Shown here one piece after another: positions 29,144 through 39,437 of a stretch of 64,000 nt of DNA. The DNA is from Psychrobacter sp. PL19. GTDB taxonomy: Bacteria > Pseudomonadota > Gammaproteobacteria > Pseudomonadales > Moraxellaceae. Below the pieces are notes generated by a model. That model saw only the letters and a list, made by a program, of their open reading frames with translations, made no database searches and was not told where the DNA came from. The translations under genes and the position numbers were made by a program. The stretch spans positions 1,178,001 to 1,242,000 of the forward strand of contig NZ_JAGING010000001.1 of assembly GCF_017875835.1 (NCBI RefSeq), given 5' to 3'. Within the stretch, counting starts at the first letter, position 1, and each line of letters starts with the position of its first letter.

Positions 29144-29203
29144 CCACTTTAACAACGGCCACTTTAATAACGGCCACTTTAATAACGGTCACTCTAAAAA
29201 CCG
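29144..29203. repeat. 15-bp tandem repeat, four copies, running into rpoZ
   Basis: Units at 29144-29158, 29159-29173, 29174-29188 and 29189-29203 (consensus ccactttaataacgg). The fourth, most diverged copy includes the rpoZ stop codon (29194-29196) and last codons. Confidence 0.9.
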
Positions 29204-29454
29204 TGATCACCTGACAATGCTAAGTCCATTGAGCTGGTAGCAAAGTTATGCTCCGGCTGATTTAGGATATCGCGGGTGATTTTGCCCGCAGCAATTTCGC
29301 GTAGCGCCAAGACCGTAGGCTTGTCATTATCGACTTCAACTAACGGCTCAGCGATACCTTTGGCTAACTGACGGGCGCGTTTGCTGGCGACTAACACCAG
29401 CTCAAAGCGATTATCAACATTATCCAAACAATCTTCAATCGTCACTCGTGCCAT
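29194..29454 (-). CDS. rpoZ: RNA polymerase omega subunit
   Basis: 86 residues beginning [20 protein letters not shown], the invariant omega N-terminus, with [25 protein letters not shown] and an acidic tail. Omega aids assembly of beta-prime and, in E. coli, forms part of a ppGpp site on RNA polymerase, which fits its place between gmk and spoT. GAGGTAG precedes the ATG. Confidence 0.97.
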   Translation of the reverse strand: MARVTIEDCLDNVDNRFELVLVASKRARQLAKGIAEPLVEVDNDKPTVLALREIAAGKITRDILNQPEHNFATSSMDLALSGDHGF

Positions 29455-29641
29455 AGATAGCTACCTCGGTTGTTTTTATTAGCAGCAGATATGGTTCGCT
29501 ACCCAATAAAAATAGTAATAATAATATAAAAATGTATGAAGGTTAAATAACCAACTATTATAGCATTTTTTGTTTAGTCGCGCAGTTGCTTTTTATACTT
29601 AATCTATTCGAAGTGGTATCGGCTTAAGTTTGATTGTTTGG

Positions 29642-30268
29642 TCAATCATTTAAATTATTATTAAGTAGGGTGGTAATGGTACGGTGATAGCGTTGCTGCT
29701 GGCGTTTTAGAGTCTGTCTATCAGCGACGATAATGGCTTTTAGTTCCGTCAGCGCGACTTCAAAATTGTCATTAATAAGAACAAAGTCAAAATGAACGTA
29801 TTGCGCCATTTCTGTGACCGCTCCAGATAGGCGTTGCTCTATGACCTCTATAGTGTCTTGAGCGCGGGTCGATAGCCGTTGGCGTAACGTTGCAATACTT
29901 GGTGGCAAGATAAAAATCATGGTGGCCTCAGTAAATATCTTTTTGACCTGTAAGGCACCTTGCCAATCAATTTCCAAAATCACATCAACACCCGCGTCTA
30001 ACTGCGTGCGCACGCTTTGTTCTGAGGTGCCGTAATAATTGCCAAAAACTTCTGCGTGCTCCAAAAATTTACCCTCGCTGATAGCCGCAGTAAAGGCCTC
30101 TACTTCGGTGAAATGATAATGGTGACCATCAATCTCGCCAGGACGCGAGGCGCGGGTGGTGTGGGAAATACTCACGGTCAAGTCGTTGGTGGTGGCGAGT
30201 AGCTGCTTCACCAGTGAGGTCTTGCCTGTACCGGAGGCGGCGGTAATAATAAATAGCGAACCTGTCAT
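29642..30268 (-). CDS. gmk: Guanylate kinase
   Basis: Phosphorylates GMP to GDP. 208 residues: P-loop [17 protein letters not shown], the GMP-binding stretch [49 protein letters not shown] and the lid [20 protein letters not shown] precedes the ATG. Divergent from ispH across about 390 bp and upstream of rpoZ by 187 bp. Confidence 0.97.
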   Translation of the reverse strand: MTGSLFIITAASGTGKTSLVKQLLATTNDLTVSISHTTRASRPGEIDGHHYHFTEVEAFTAAISEGKFLEHAEVFGNYYGTSEQSVRTQLDAGVDVILEIDWQGALQVKKIFTEATMIFILPPSIATLRQRLSTRAQDTIEVIEQRLSGAVTEMAQYVHFDFVLINDNFEVALTELKAIIVADRQTLKRQQQRYHRTITTLLNNNLND

Positions 30269-30659
30269 ACCGTATATCCTAAAAAAGTTATAGTCTGACC
30301 AATATAAAACCGCTATAGCGTCAATCTCGCTAATCGCAATAATGTAGCGCTTATATCTGGTTTTCTGTTATCGATGTTAGTGTAGGTTGATTATATAGAA
30401 ATAAAAATAACCAAAGTTAAAGAATGAAACACAGTTTAAAAAACGATTGTCAAAAGTGGCTGGTAAAAATAGAAAACGTCTTCATTTAGACGGTTATAGA
30501 TGACGAATGTTTAACAATGCCTGCATTTTATAGCACTATAAGATTGAAGTAACCGTTTTTTAACAGTCAGTAACTGCTATTTTAAAGGGCAATAAAAGCA
30601 AATTATGCTAAAGTAGGGCATTCGCTTTGAAACCAAATTATCCAATGATAGGCCACCTT
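30269..30659. other. Divergent gmk/ispH promoter region
   Basis: 391 bp of AT-rich DNA with no ORF. It must carry the promoters of gmk (minus) and ispH (plus). No operator recognised. Confidence 0.5.
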
Positions 30660-31616
30660 ATGCAAATTTATCTTGCCAATCCACGTGGATTTTGTGCTGG
30701 TGTGGATCGCGCGATTGCGATAGTCAACCAAGCCTTAACGCGTTTTGAGCCCCCCATCTATGTTCGTCACGAAGTGGTGCACAATAAGTTTGTAGTTTCA
30801 GACTTAGCCAATCGCGGGGCCGTGTTCGTCGAAGAGCTCCATGAAGTACCCGATGGCTCGATTGTTATTTTTTCGGCGCATGGGGTGTCAAAAGCAGTCG
30901 AAGATGAAGCCACAAGGCGTGATCTGACCGTATTTGATGCCACTTGCCCTCTAGTTACTAAAGTGCATATGGAAGTAGCAAAGTTCGCTAATGAGGGCAT
31001 GGACGCTGTGCTGATTGGCCATGCTGGCCATCCTGAAGTTGAAGGTACGATGGGACGTTTCAGCCACCGTCATGGCGGCCACATTCATTTGGTTGAAAAT
31101 GAAGCCGATGTCGAAAAGTTAACGGTACAAAATGCTGAGCGTCTAGCATTTGTGACTCAAACTACTTTATCGATGGATGACACCGCTCGAGTCATTGATG
31201 CGCTGCGTGTCAAATTCCCAAGCATTCAAGGTCCACGTAAAGATGATATCTGTTACGCCACTCAAAACCGTCAAGATGCCGTTAAAGATTTAGCGAGTCG
31301 TTGTGAGGTGGTATTGGTCGTTGGTTCACCAAACTCATCAAACTCTAATCGTTTGCGTGAGCTGGCTGAGCGCATGAATTGTCAGGCTTATTTGATCGAT
31401 AATGCTAGTGAAATGAGTAGTATCTGGTTCGATGGTGTACAGAGTGTTGGCGTTACCGCTGGTGCTTCAGCGCCTGAAGTACTGATTCAAGAAGTACTGC
31501 AACAGCTGCAAGATTGGGGTGGTCAAATGCCCAATGAGCTAGCAGGTATTAAGGAGGATGTGATCTTTAGTCTACCCAAGGAATTGCGTATTCCAGTCGC
31601 ACAAGTTAGCAAGTAG
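30660..31616 (+). CDS. ispH: 4-hydroxy-3-methylbut-2-enyl diphosphate reductase IspH (LytB)
   Basis: Last enzyme of the MEP isoprenoid pathway; a [4Fe-4S] enzyme. 318 residues from the ATG at 30660 ([19 protein letters not shown]), the standard family start; a TTG at 30627 would add eleven residues. The three cluster Cys are in [17 protein letters not shown] and [11 protein letters not shown]. It also has the [20 protein letters not shown] and [12 protein letters not shown] motifs. Divergent from gmk. Confidence 0.96.
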   Translation: MQIYLANPRGFCAGVDRAIAIVNQALTRFEPPIYVRHEVVHNKFVVSDLANRGAVFVEELHEVPDGSIVIFSAHGVSKAVEDEATRRDLTVFDATCPLVTKVHMEVAKFANEGMDAVLIGHAGHPEVEGTMGRFSHRHGGHIHLVENEADVEKLTVQNAERLAFVTQTTLSMDDTARVIDALRVKFPSIQGPRKDDICYATQNRQDAVKDLASRCEVVLVVGSPNSSNSNRLRELAERMNCQAYLIDNASEMSSIWFDGVQSVGVTAGASAPEVLIQEVLQQLQDWGGQMPNELAGIKEDVIFSLPKELRIPVAQVSK

Positions 31617-31699
31617 AGTCAATATCCTGTCAAGGATATGAGTTAGTAACCCCATATTTCATATAATAATAGCAACTGCTTATACTGTGCGTTGCTATA

Positions 31700-31730
31700 A
31701 AGTAAGTGCTTATAGCAAGTAAGTGCTTAT
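31700..31730. repeat. 17-bp tandem repeat 3' of ispH
   Basis: aagtaagtgcttatagc at 31700-31716, followed by a 14-bp second copy (31717-31730), about 85 bp past the stop codon. Confidence 0.7.
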
Positions 31731-31799
31731 GAATAACAGCGTCTCACAAAAGAGAATATTGCTACTAAAAACTATTCATAAAAAAAGTTAAGGATAACG

Positions 31800-32615
31800 A
31801 TGTCAGCTTATTATCAATGTGTCGAACGCGAACAGCAAGCAGATGGGGTCAGTGTTGCGCATTATCAGCCCACCGAGCATGCGCAAGGGGCGTGGAACGA
31901 GCACGAACAGCATATGGCACCAGCTACTGGGGTTCTTAGCCGCGAGCTCAGCCAGTTTGCGCCGCAAGACAACATGCGTATTGCTCGTATTAGCCTTGAT
32001 ATCTTAGGGCTGATACCGCTTGATGACTTTACCATTACTACGCGCTGTATTCGTCCCGGTAAGACCATTGAGCTGATTGAGTCGGTAATGAGCAGTCGGG
32101 ATCGTGATTGTATCATTGCTCGCGCTTGGCGACTGTTGACTCAAGATACCAGCATGATTGCAGGGCTTGAAGACAAAAGCGCGCCCCATCAGCCTGATGA
32201 GTTACCCGTTTGGGACGACATGAAAGGTTGGCCGGGTGGTTTTATCAAAAGCGTGCGTCTAGTCGCTGAGGCAGACCGTCGTCCTGGTAAAGGTATGGTG
32301 TGGATAACCACCGATGTTGATATGATAGCTGACGAACCCACTGATGACTTAGTGCACCTTTTAGGTATGGTCGATACCGCCAACGGCGTGGTTCCTAGGC
32401 TTGGGCTGGGATTAGCAGATGCTGGTTGGATGTTCCCTAATACCGACTTACAAATTCATATGCACCGCTCACCACAAGGTCGCTGGTTGGGTATTGAGGC
32501 GGTACAACAGTACGGTACTGATGGCATAGGTGTGACCAGTAGCGTACTTCATGACACCCAGGGACCCTTTGGGCGTAGTGAACAAATTCTCACTATCCGT
32601 CCAATGCCCCGTTAA
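31800..32615 (+). CDS. Acyl-CoA thioesterase-like double hot-dog protein
   Basis: 271 residues resembling the TesB-like thioesterase family (4HBT_3 type). The first half carries GAWNEHEQHMAPATGVLSRE and RISLDILGLIPLDDFTITTR, with LIESVMSSRDRDCIIARAW, the long beta-strand of a hot-dog. The second half has VDTANGVVPRLGL, LQIHMHRSPQGRWLGIEA and GIGVTSSVLHDTQGPFGRSE, the usual C-terminal motif. It should hydrolyse acyl-CoA; substrate length is not deducible. It stands alone between ispH and htpG. Confidence 0.8.
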   Translation: MSAYYQCVEREQQADGVSVAHYQPTEHAQGAWNEHEQHMAPATGVLSRELSQFAPQDNMRIARISLDILGLIPLDDFTITTRCIRPGKTIELIESVMSSRDRDCIIARAWRLLTQDTSMIAGLEDKSAPHQPDELPVWDDMKGWPGGFIKSVRLVAEADRRPGKGMVWITTDVDMIADEPTDDLVHLLGMVDTANGVVPRLGLGLADAGWMFPNTDLQIHMHRSPQGRWLGIEAVQQYGTDGIGVTSSVLHDTQGPFGRSEQILTIRPMPR

Positions 32616-32880
32616 ATTTGTCGTTATTGCTAATAAATGACGTACAGACAAGCTAATAACCATAATAAAGACCACTTAAAGCAGCTGGGGCGCTTGAATT
32701 TTTGTTCAGCGCCCCTATTTGTATAACCAGTGTGGTGGTATTTAACCTTAATAATGATGTTTATAGCAGTAGCACCTTGCTATGAACGACTCTCTTTTAT
32801 TTCGAACTGACTAAAAACAGATTTAGCTTGAATACCGCTATTTTATAGTAAATATCATATAACAATACAAAGGAGTTTTT

Positions 32881-34887
32881 ATGAGTGAGTCGACCCCAGT
32901 TGATGGCCAAAGTGCTGAAGAACAAAACCCAGAATTAAAAAAACATACTTTTGAAGCGGAAGTTGCCCAATTATTGCACTTGGTGACTCATTCGCTTTAT
33001 TCTAATGCTGACATCTTCGTCCGTGAGTTGGTTTCAAACGCTTCTGATGCCTGTGATAAATTGCGTTTTGAAGCCACCAACGATGACAGTCTTTATGAAA
33101 ATGATGGCGAGCTGCGCATTCGTATTGCCGTTGATGAAGCCGCTAAGACTATTACCTTTACCGATAACGGTATTGGTATGAACGAAGCCGATGCTATTGA
33201 TAACTTAGGGACGATTGCCAAATCAGGCACTAAAGCTTTTTTGGACAAATTGTCTGAATCACAAAAACAAGACGGTCAGCTGATTGGTCAGTTCGGGGTG
33301 GGTTTTTATTCAGGCTTTATCGTCTCTGACACTATCAGTGTTGAGTCGCGCAAAGCGGGCGATCCTGCAGACAATGGCGTGCGCTGGGTATCTGATGGCA
33401 CGGGTGTATTTACTGTTGAGCTTATCAATAAGGCTACGCGTGGCACAGCTATTACTTTGCATCTTAAAGAAGAATATTCTGAGGGCGAAGACAGCTATTT
33501 AGACCGCAATAAAATTAAGCGCTTGGTTAATAAATATTCAGACCATATCAGCTTGCCTATTCAAATGCGTAAAGAAATTTGGCAAGAAGACGCCGTTGAA
33601 GAAGGGCAAGCAGACGATGGAGCTGATGCAAGTGCGCCAGCTGGTGGTGAGATGGTACTCACTGATGAGTGGGAAACCATCAATAAAGCCAGCGCTTTAT
33701 GGACGCGTTCCGCTTCTGAGATTGATGACCAAGAGTATATCGATTTTTATAAAAACATTACTTATGACATGGATGAGCCGTTGACCTGGACACACAATCG
33801 GGTGGAAGGCCGTGTGCAATATACCCAGATGTTATATATCCCCAAAACCGCCCCAGTCGACCTATATACTCGTGAACAGCAGCATGGTTTAAAGCTTTAT
33901 GTCAAACGGGTCTTCATCATGGACGACGCCGAGCAACTGCTACCAATGTACTTGCGTTTCGTCAAAGGTGTTATTGATTCAGCAGATTTACCACTCAACG
34001 TCAGCCGCGAAATATTACAAGAATCGCGTGATGTGAAATCGATTCGTGAAGGTAACGCCCGCCGTATCCTAACGATGTTGGCAAGTCTGGCCAACAGCGA
34101 AGACAGCGGTAAGCAAGAAAAATTTGCCCAGTTCTACGCCGAATTTGGCGATGTTATTAAAGAAGGGGTTGGCGAAGACACCGGCAATCAAGAACGCATT
34201 GCCAAGTTGTTACGTTATGCCACCAGCACTCAAGAAAGTGTCACGACTAGCTTTGAAGACTACAAAGCGCGTATGAAAGACGGTCAAAAATCTATCTATT
34301 ACCTGACTGCTGATAACCTGACCGCTGCCAAAAATAGCCCACAGTTAGAGCTATTTAAGAAAAAAGGCATCGAAGTTATCTTTATGACCAGCCGTGTCGA
34401 TGAATGGGCGATGAACTTCTTAACTGAGTTTGATGGCACACCATTACAGAACATTGCTAAGGGTGCGGTTGATTTAGGCGACTTGCAAGATGATGCTGAA
34501 AAGGCCGAAGCTGAAAAGGCGCAAGAAACGCTTAAACCGGTCGTTGATAAACTAAAAATAGCACTAGGCGAACGTGCAAAAGACGTGAAAGTCTCAACGC
34601 GGTTAGTGGACAGTCCTGCCTGTTTAGTAGTTGGTGAAGGTGAGTTGTCACCACAGATGATTCAGATGCTCAAGCAAATGGGACAGGAAGTACCAGAAAG
34701 TAAGCCCACGCTTGAAATTAATCCTGAGCATCCCTTGATTCAAAAGCTTGAAAGTAGCGCTGATTTTGACGACAGTTTTGACAAGCTGGCACAAGTGATT
34801 TTTGATCAAGCGCTGTTAGCCGATGGGGGACAGCTTGAAGATCCAGCCGCTTATCTAAAACGTGTTAACGAGCTATTAATGAGATAG
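32881..34887 (+). CDS. htpG: Molecular chaperone HtpG (Hsp90)
   Basis: ATP-dependent dimeric chaperone. 668 residues: GHKL ATPase domain with [38 protein letters not shown] and [12 protein letters not shown]; a middle domain with [18 protein letters not shown] and [17 protein letters not shown] (catalytic Arg); and a C-terminal dimerisation domain. An acidic low-complexity insert (about 240-260) sits at the junction of N and M domains. AAGGAG precedes the ATG. Often heat-shock regulated, but I could not see a convincing sigma-32 promoter. Confidence 0.97.
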   Translation: MSESTPVDGQSAEEQNPELKKHTFEAEVAQLLHLVTHSLYSNADIFVRELVSNASDACDKLRFEATNDDSLYENDGELRIRIAVDEAAKTITFTDNGIGMNEADAIDNLGTIAKSGTKAFLDKLSESQKQDGQLIGQFGVGFYSGFIVSDTISVESRKAGDPADNGVRWVSDGTGVFTVELINKATRGTAITLHLKEEYSEGEDSYLDRNKIKRLVNKYSDHISLPIQMRKEIWQEDAVEEGQADDGADASAPAGGEMVLTDEWETINKASALWTRSASEIDDQEYIDFYKNITYDMDEPLTWTHNRVEGRVQYTQMLYIPKTAPVDLYTREQQHGLKLYVKRVFIMDDAEQLLPMYLRFVKGVIDSADLPLNVSREILQESRDVKSIREGNARRILTMLASLANSEDSGKQEKFAQFYAEFGDVIKEGVGEDTGNQERIAKLLRYATSTQESVTTSFEDYKARMKDGQKSIYYLTADNLTAAKNSPQLELFKKKGIEVIFMTSRVDEWAMNFLTEFDGTPLQNIAKGAVDLGDLQDDAEKAEAEKAQETLKPVVDKLKIALGERAKDVKVSTRLVDSPACLVVGEGELSPQMIQMLKQMGQEVPESKPTLEINPEHPLIQKLESSADFDDSFDKLAQVIFDQALLADGGQLEDPAAYLKRVNELLMR

Positions 34888-34937
34888 CTTTTATTAATAA
34901 AGTGTCAGAACTTGATAGTAAAATTTGATTATAATGG

Positions 34938-34970
34938 AAAAGAGGTCTTAAACTAAGGCCTCTTTTTTTG
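34938..34970 (+). terminator. Terminator after htpG
   Basis: Stem agaggtctta/taaggcctct (34941-34950 with 34954-34963) with one G-T wobble, followed by seven T. Confidence 0.85.
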
Positions 34971-35144
34971 ATGGTTGTCTGCTGTTATTCACGATTTTTT
35001 AGGCTTATTATGAGCTGCTAAACCTTTCACAATAATTTAATGATATTTTTATCCAGATAGTGTCATTTTTTACAAATTAGGCTTATCGTCATAACTGACA
35101 ATCCGTTACAATCGCGATAGATTAGCAGGCTAAACTAGCAAACT

Positions 35145-36692
35145 ATGTTATTTATTCCTTGTTATTACTTTATTTCTCTCGACTTGATGAGGTCTAAGTC
35201 TTTGTCACTTTCGTCGCATAAAACCATCTCTCTTCAGCGTTTTTCGCTTAATTTCGCTGCCAATATTATTGCTGCCTTATGGATGCTGATAGGGTCAACG
35301 CGCGCGTTTTCTTGGGTCAAGCCAACCTTCATACAATTTGCACTGTTTGCATTGCTAGCTTTGGGTAGCAACGTGCTGTTTTCATGGTTGGCTGCTGAAA
35401 ATGGTAGCGTCTTTAATGAGCAAGGTTTGGTCAGTTATTTGATCTGGCCGATGATTATTTTATTAGGCGGTATTATTCTTGCACGGCGCTCGGGTAATCA
35501 ATCGATGGTTTTTGTGCCTGTGGTGCTGTGGTTGGTTGCTGATACGCTATCGGCGCTGTTACAAAGTATGGTACAGTTTTTGGGCAGTCATGGCTGGCTA
35601 CCTGAATGGAGCTATTCATTTTTACCGATACTATTTCTAATACTTTTCTTATGGCAAACGCTGGCCTTATTATGGGTCTTTTCTCGCCGCCTACGTACAC
35701 CCTGGTGGGAGCGCATCATTGTATTGATAGGCGCCGTGGCGCTATTAACCATCTGGCAACGCAATGTCGCAGACCAGCCTATTTTTAAACAAATTCCTGT
35801 GCAGCCGGTATTGGAAGAAGCGGTGTTATATGAGCAGCCACGTCTGCTACAGCAAGCGCTAGATAGTATCAATCCAAGCGTACCTGGCAAAAGTGATTGG
35901 TATTTTATGGGTGTGGCTGGGTTTTCAGACCAGAACGTTTTTCGCTCGGAGATCAATAAAGTGCGTCAATTATTTGATGTGCGTTTTGGCACTAGTGGCA
36001 ACTCGCTTGCCTTGATTAACAATACTTATAGTTGGCTTGATGAGCCGATTGCTAGCAAAACCAGTATTCTGCAGGGGCTAAAAAAGATCGGTCAGCAGAT
36101 GAATGCAGATGAAGATGTGTTGTTACTAACCCTATCATCGCATGGCGACCAAAACATCATTCAACTGGCAAATCCGCCGCTTGAAATGGATAATTTGGAT
36201 GCCACATGGTTACGCGAGGCGTTAGACGCTTCCGGTATTCGCTGGCGCGTGATTGTAGTCTCTGCCTGTTATTCAGGTTCCTTTATTGATGAGCTGGCTT
36301 CACCGACTACCGTCGTTATCACGGCCTCAGCGGCGGATAAGATGTCGTTTGGCTGTACTAATACGGCAGAGATGACTTACTTTGGCCAAGCCTTTTTTGC
36401 TGAGAGCCTACGCGAGAACACCAGCTTTGCAGCCGCATTTAAGGATGCCAGTCAGCGAGTCAGTGAGCGCGAAGGCTTTATGGGCTTTGAGCCCTCTGAG
36501 CCCCAAATGGTAGTCGGCAGTCTGATGCAGACCGCGCTTCCTGCTTTTGAGCAGGTGTTATTCAGTAATACCCAATCCTCTATAGCAAACATCACTGATA
36601 ATACGGGTGCTGCTGAGGTTACTGACGCTACTGATGTCACCATAAATATTGAGGCCGATACGATATCTGAGACCGCGACAATCAATGAATGA
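35145..36692 (+). CDS. Membrane-anchored C13 (legumain-type) cysteine peptidase
   Basis: 515 residues. The N-terminal 205 hold about five membrane helices (near 62-82, 93-114, 119-146, 157-181, 190-204), then a caspase-fold domain: DWYFMGVAGFSDQNVFRSEI, LLTLSSHGDQ (catalytic His at 333) and VVSACYSGSFIDEL (catalytic Cys at 375), the His-Cys spacing of clan CD family C13. The C-terminal 40 residues are Thr/Asp-rich and low complexity. C13 includes legumain and GPI transamidase in eukaryotes; the bacterial role is unknown. An ATG at 35187 is an alternative start; neither start has a clear ribosome site. Confidence 0.8.
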   Translation: MLFIPCYYFISLDLMRSKSLSLSSHKTISLQRFSLNFAANIIAALWMLIGSTRAFSWVKPTFIQFALFALLALGSNVLFSWLAAENGSVFNEQGLVSYLIWPMIILLGGIILARRSGNQSMVFVPVVLWLVADTLSALLQSMVQFLGSHGWLPEWSYSFLPILFLILFLWQTLALLWVFSRRLRTPWWERIIVLIGAVALLTIWQRNVADQPIFKQIPVQPVLEEAVLYEQPRLLQQALDSINPSVPGKSDWYFMGVAGFSDQNVFRSEINKVRQLFDVRFGTSGNSLALINNTYSWLDEPIASKTSILQGLKKIGQQMNADEDVLLLTLSSHGDQNIIQLANPPLEMDNLDATWLREALDASGIRWRVIVVSACYSGSFIDELASPTTVVITASAADKMSFGCTNTAEMTYFGQAFFAESLRENTSFAAAFKDASQRVSEREGFMGFEPSEPQMVVGSLMQTALPAFEQVLFSNTQSSIANITDNTGAAEVTDATDVTINIEADTISETATINE

Positions 36693-37131
36693 TGAATAAA
36701 ACAAATGCAGTCGTATGTAAAAGGTAACTTCCGCTTAATAATGAGCTATATAATACCAACGATACCCGCCGTTATAGCTCGTATAATCATTACTGTAAAC
36801 CTTTTTCTCATTATAAACTCTAGTATCATTATAAACTTCAGTATCGTTTGGTCAGCTACTTTCATAGTTGGCCTAAAGTTACAAGTCAGTGTTATTGAAG
36901 TCAGCTTTCTATAAAAATTGCTTATCAATAGCCTCGTAAGCCTAGATAATGATGATTTGGGCTTACTGGGCTCAAGAGTATAATAATAAAAACAGTAGTC
37001 GAAATACTTGGAAAAACACTAAAGTGCTAAGGCTCATATAACTAAAACCTATATAAACAATGCTTATTTTTATTATTTCGCCCATTAGGTAATATTCATT
37101 GAATAAATTTTAGATAAAAAAGGTCTTAATT
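36693..37131. other. Gap between the C13 peptidase gene and fghA
   Basis: 439 bp. It contains an 18-bp tandem duplication (36809-36826, 36827-36844) and an imperfect 12-bp hairpin (36936-36947 with 36955-36966) lacking a T run. Two ORFs of 60 and 69 codons on opposite strands overlap each other, are Ile/Thr-rich and are not called. Confidence 0.55.
36809..36844. repeat. 18-bp tandem duplication 3' of the C13 gene
   Basis: cattataaactctagtat and cattataaacttcagtat, adjacent. Confidence 0.75.
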
Positions 37132-38022
37132 ATGAATAACTATTACGCCCACAGTCTACCTGCTAATTCAAAACTAACCCAAAAGAGCGTTAACCGTTGC
37201 TTTAACGGTGAGCAGCATTATTATAGTCATCAATCGACGACTACCAAAACTCCGATGACTTTTAGCGTTTATTTACCTGATGAAGCGCTTGCAGGTCGTC
37301 GCTGTCCTGCCATCATGTACTTGTCAGGCCTGACCTGTAATGCTGATAACGTCACTCATAAAGCCCATTTCCAACAAAGATGTAGCGAACTGGGTATAAT
37401 ATTTATTGCCCCAGATAGCTCTCCTCGTAGTGATACTGATATTGATGTCCCCAATGATGAGCGCTATTTTGTCGGTCAAGGTGCCAGCTATTACATCGAT
37501 GCGACTTGTGCACCATGGGCAGAGAATTTTAATATGCAAAGCTACATTGCTGATGAGCTATATGACTTGCTGCGTGCAGAGCTTGCTATTAGTAGTATTG
37601 GCATCATGGGCCATTCCATGGGCGGTCATGGCGCATTACTATTAGGTTTTAAGTTTCCGAGTAAGTTTGTCAGTGTCTCAGCGTTATCGCCAGTCTGTGC
37701 AGCGAGTGAATCAGCATGGGGTCAAGCGGCCTATACGGAATACTTTGGCGATGACAAAGCCTTATGGCAGCAGTCTGATGCAGCGCATACGATTGAGACC
37801 GTTGGACGCCAGTATCTGAATATCTTGGTGGATCAAGGTGCCGCAGATCAGTTCTTAGCAGACGGACAGCTACAAACGCCAAAGCTGCAGCAAGCTTGCA
37901 AAAAAGCACAGCAACCGTTAACGCTACGCTATCAAGCGGGTCATGACCATAGCTATTACTTCATCCAAACGGTAATCAACGACCATATCGAGCATCACTG
38001 GCGCATGGCGCAACTGAGCTAA
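37132..38022 (+). CDS. fghA: S-formylglutathione hydrolase
   Basis: Serine hydrolase of glutathione-dependent formaldehyde detoxification, releasing formate and GSH. The 296 residues form an esterase-D fold: VYLPDEAL, MYLSGLTCNADNV, FIAPDSSPRSD, the nucleophile elbow GHSMGGHGALLLG (Ser near 162), then DQGAADQFL (Asp) and AGHDHSYYFI (His). The partner glutathione-dependent formaldehyde dehydrogenase gene is not nearby. AAGG lies upstream of the ATG. Confidence 0.93.
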   Translation: MNNYYAHSLPANSKLTQKSVNRCFNGEQHYYSHQSTTTKTPMTFSVYLPDEALAGRRCPAIMYLSGLTCNADNVTHKAHFQQRCSELGIIFIAPDSSPRSDTDIDVPNDERYFVGQGASYYIDATCAPWAENFNMQSYIADELYDLLRAELAISSIGIMGHSMGGHGALLLGFKFPSKFVSVSALSPVCAASESAWGQAAYTEYFGDDKALWQQSDAAHTIETVGRQYLNILVDQGAADQFLADGQLQTPKLQQACKKAQQPLTLRYQAGHDHSYYFIQTVINDHIEHHWRMAQLS

Positions 38023-38105
38023 ACAGTGGCTAAAATTAATAGGATCGTATTTCACAAAAAATATAGTAGACAACAAGGCGTATAAACGCTTTAAAGGCAA
38101 TTACC

Positions 38106-38561
38106 ATGGCAAATCTTCAGGCATTACCAGTGGCTGATCCATTAAACGAAAAGCAACGAAAAGCGGAGTCGTCGCTTGCCATTATGCAGGCTGATATAGA
38201 TAAGGCATTAGAGAAAAAGCAGAAAGAAAAGCAACAAGCTCGTACTGATCCGTCTAGTACTGTTAAGTCAAATGAGTCGCTATCAAAAGTAACCGATGTG
38301 GCAGATAATACAACACTAGATGCTGAGCAACTGTCACGAGTGATAGAGATGGCATGGGAAGATAGAACGCCGTTTGCGGCGATAGAATACAGTTATGGAC
38401 TCGCTGAAGCGGATGTCATTATATTGATGCGTCAGGAATTAAAGAGGTCTTCTTTTCGATTGTGGCGGCAGCGGGTGACTGGTCGTTCGACTAAGCATCA
38501 AGCAAAACGTCCATTTATGGTAGGCCGTGCTTATTGTAAAACTCAATATAAGCAACGATAG
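38106..38561 (+). CDS. DUF2805 (TIGR03643-type) protein
   Basis: 151 residues: a charged low-complexity lead (about 1-75), then the conserved core LSRVIEMAWEDRTPFAAIE, YGLAEADVIILMRQELKRSS and FRLWRQRVTGRSTKHQAKR. The core looks like a helix-turn-helix of the kind used to bind nucleic acid, with a basic tail; this family is typically a small stand-alone protein of unknown function. AAAGG precedes the ATG. It lies 83 bp after fghA and 65 bp before rpe, so it may share a transcript. Confidence 0.75.
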   Translation: MANLQALPVADPLNEKQRKAESSLAIMQADIDKALEKKQKEKQQARTDPSSTVKSNESLSKVTDVADNTTLDAEQLSRVIEMAWEDRTPFAAIEYSYGLAEADVIILMRQELKRSSFRLWRQRVTGRSTKHQAKRPFMVGRAYCKTQYKQR

Positions 38562-38626
38562 CATTTTTTTCCTATTCTCATTGATATTATTGGTATTTCA
38601 AGCACACGTTAACTAGGTAGCTTCCT

Positions 38627-39319
38627 ATGATTTGTCCGTCCACGCCTTACTTAATCGCCCCATCTATCTTGTCTGCTGACTTTGCCCGTCTGGGTGAAGA
38701 GGTCGATAGCGTTTTAAAGGCGGGAGCCGACGTGATTCATTTTGATGTGATGGACAATCATTATGTACCGAACCTCACTTTTGGTAGTATGATATGTAAA
38801 GCCCTGCGTGATTATGGTATTGACGCGCCTATTGATGTGCATCTAATGGTATCACCGGTTGACGGTATGATTGAGCAGTTCTTAGAGGCTGGTGCCAGTA
38901 TTATTACTTTTCATCCAGAAGCCAGTGGCCACGTCGATCGTTCATTACAACTGATTAAAGACGGTGGTGCGAAATGTGGCTTGGTGCTCAATCCTGCCAC
39001 CTCGCTGCATCACTTAGACTACGTGATGGATAAGGTTGACCAAATCCTTTTAATGAGCGTGAACCCTGGGTTTGGTGGTCAATCGTTTATTGAAAACACT
39101 TTAGATAAGGTACGTGAAGTACGGCAGCTGATTACCACTAGTGGTCGTGATATCAGACTAGAAGTAGATGGTGGTATCAAAGCCAACAACATCCGCGCTA
39201 TTGCTGAGGCAGGTGCTGATATGTTCGTCGCCGGCTCTGCTATTTTTAACCAACCAGACTATCGCGCTGCCATTACCGCTATGCGCGATGAGCTAGCATT
39301 AGCAAACAGTAACTCGTAA
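38627..39319 (+). CDS. rpe: Ribulose-phosphate 3-epimerase
   Basis: Interconverts ribulose-5-P and xylulose-5-P in the pentose phosphate pathway. 230 residues of TIM-barrel: [32 protein letters not shown] (Asp and His metal ligands), [40 protein letters not shown] (second Asp) and FVAGSAIF. The start is an ATG, with GGTAG upstream. Confidence 0.96.
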   Translation: MICPSTPYLIAPSILSADFARLGEEVDSVLKAGADVIHFDVMDNHYVPNLTFGSMICKALRDYGIDAPIDVHLMVSPVDGMIEQFLEAGASIITFHPEASGHVDRSLQLIKDGGAKCGLVLNPATSLHHLDYVMDKVDQILLMSVNPGFGGQSFIENTLDKVREVRQLITTSGRDIRLEVDGGIKANNIRAIAEAGADMFVAGSAIFNQPDYRAAITAMRDELALANSNS

Positions 39320-39437
39320 ATGTTATATTAAAAGAGTCGGTTTTTGAATCATTGATTTACTAAAATCTTAATCTGCTAAAGCAGTGTTTCATTAAACTAT
39401 CTAATCGCATTAATTGTCAGTTATATAGAGGTGACAT

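Larger units (their letters stand above)
28666..29193. other. Gap between rpoZ and spoT
   Basis: 528 bp. From the right: three copies of a 15-bp repeat (29144-29188), the rpoZ terminator (29028-29054), an 18-bp tandem duplication (28983-29018), then the presumed spoT promoter region. Two ORFs of 79 and 84 codons on opposite strands overlap here, lack ribosome sites and are not called. Confidence 0.6.

Noticed and set aside
32616..32880. Sigma-32 heat-shock promoter before htpG
   Set aside because: A CTTGAA occurs near 32827 but no matching -10 at correct spacing.
36705..36914. 69-codon Ile-rich ORF after the C13 gene
   Set aside because: Contains a tandem duplication and mirrors an ORF on the opposite strand; likely chance in AT-rich DNA.
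36936..36966. Terminator before fghA
   Set aside because: Imperfect hairpin with two wobble pairs and no T run on either strand.
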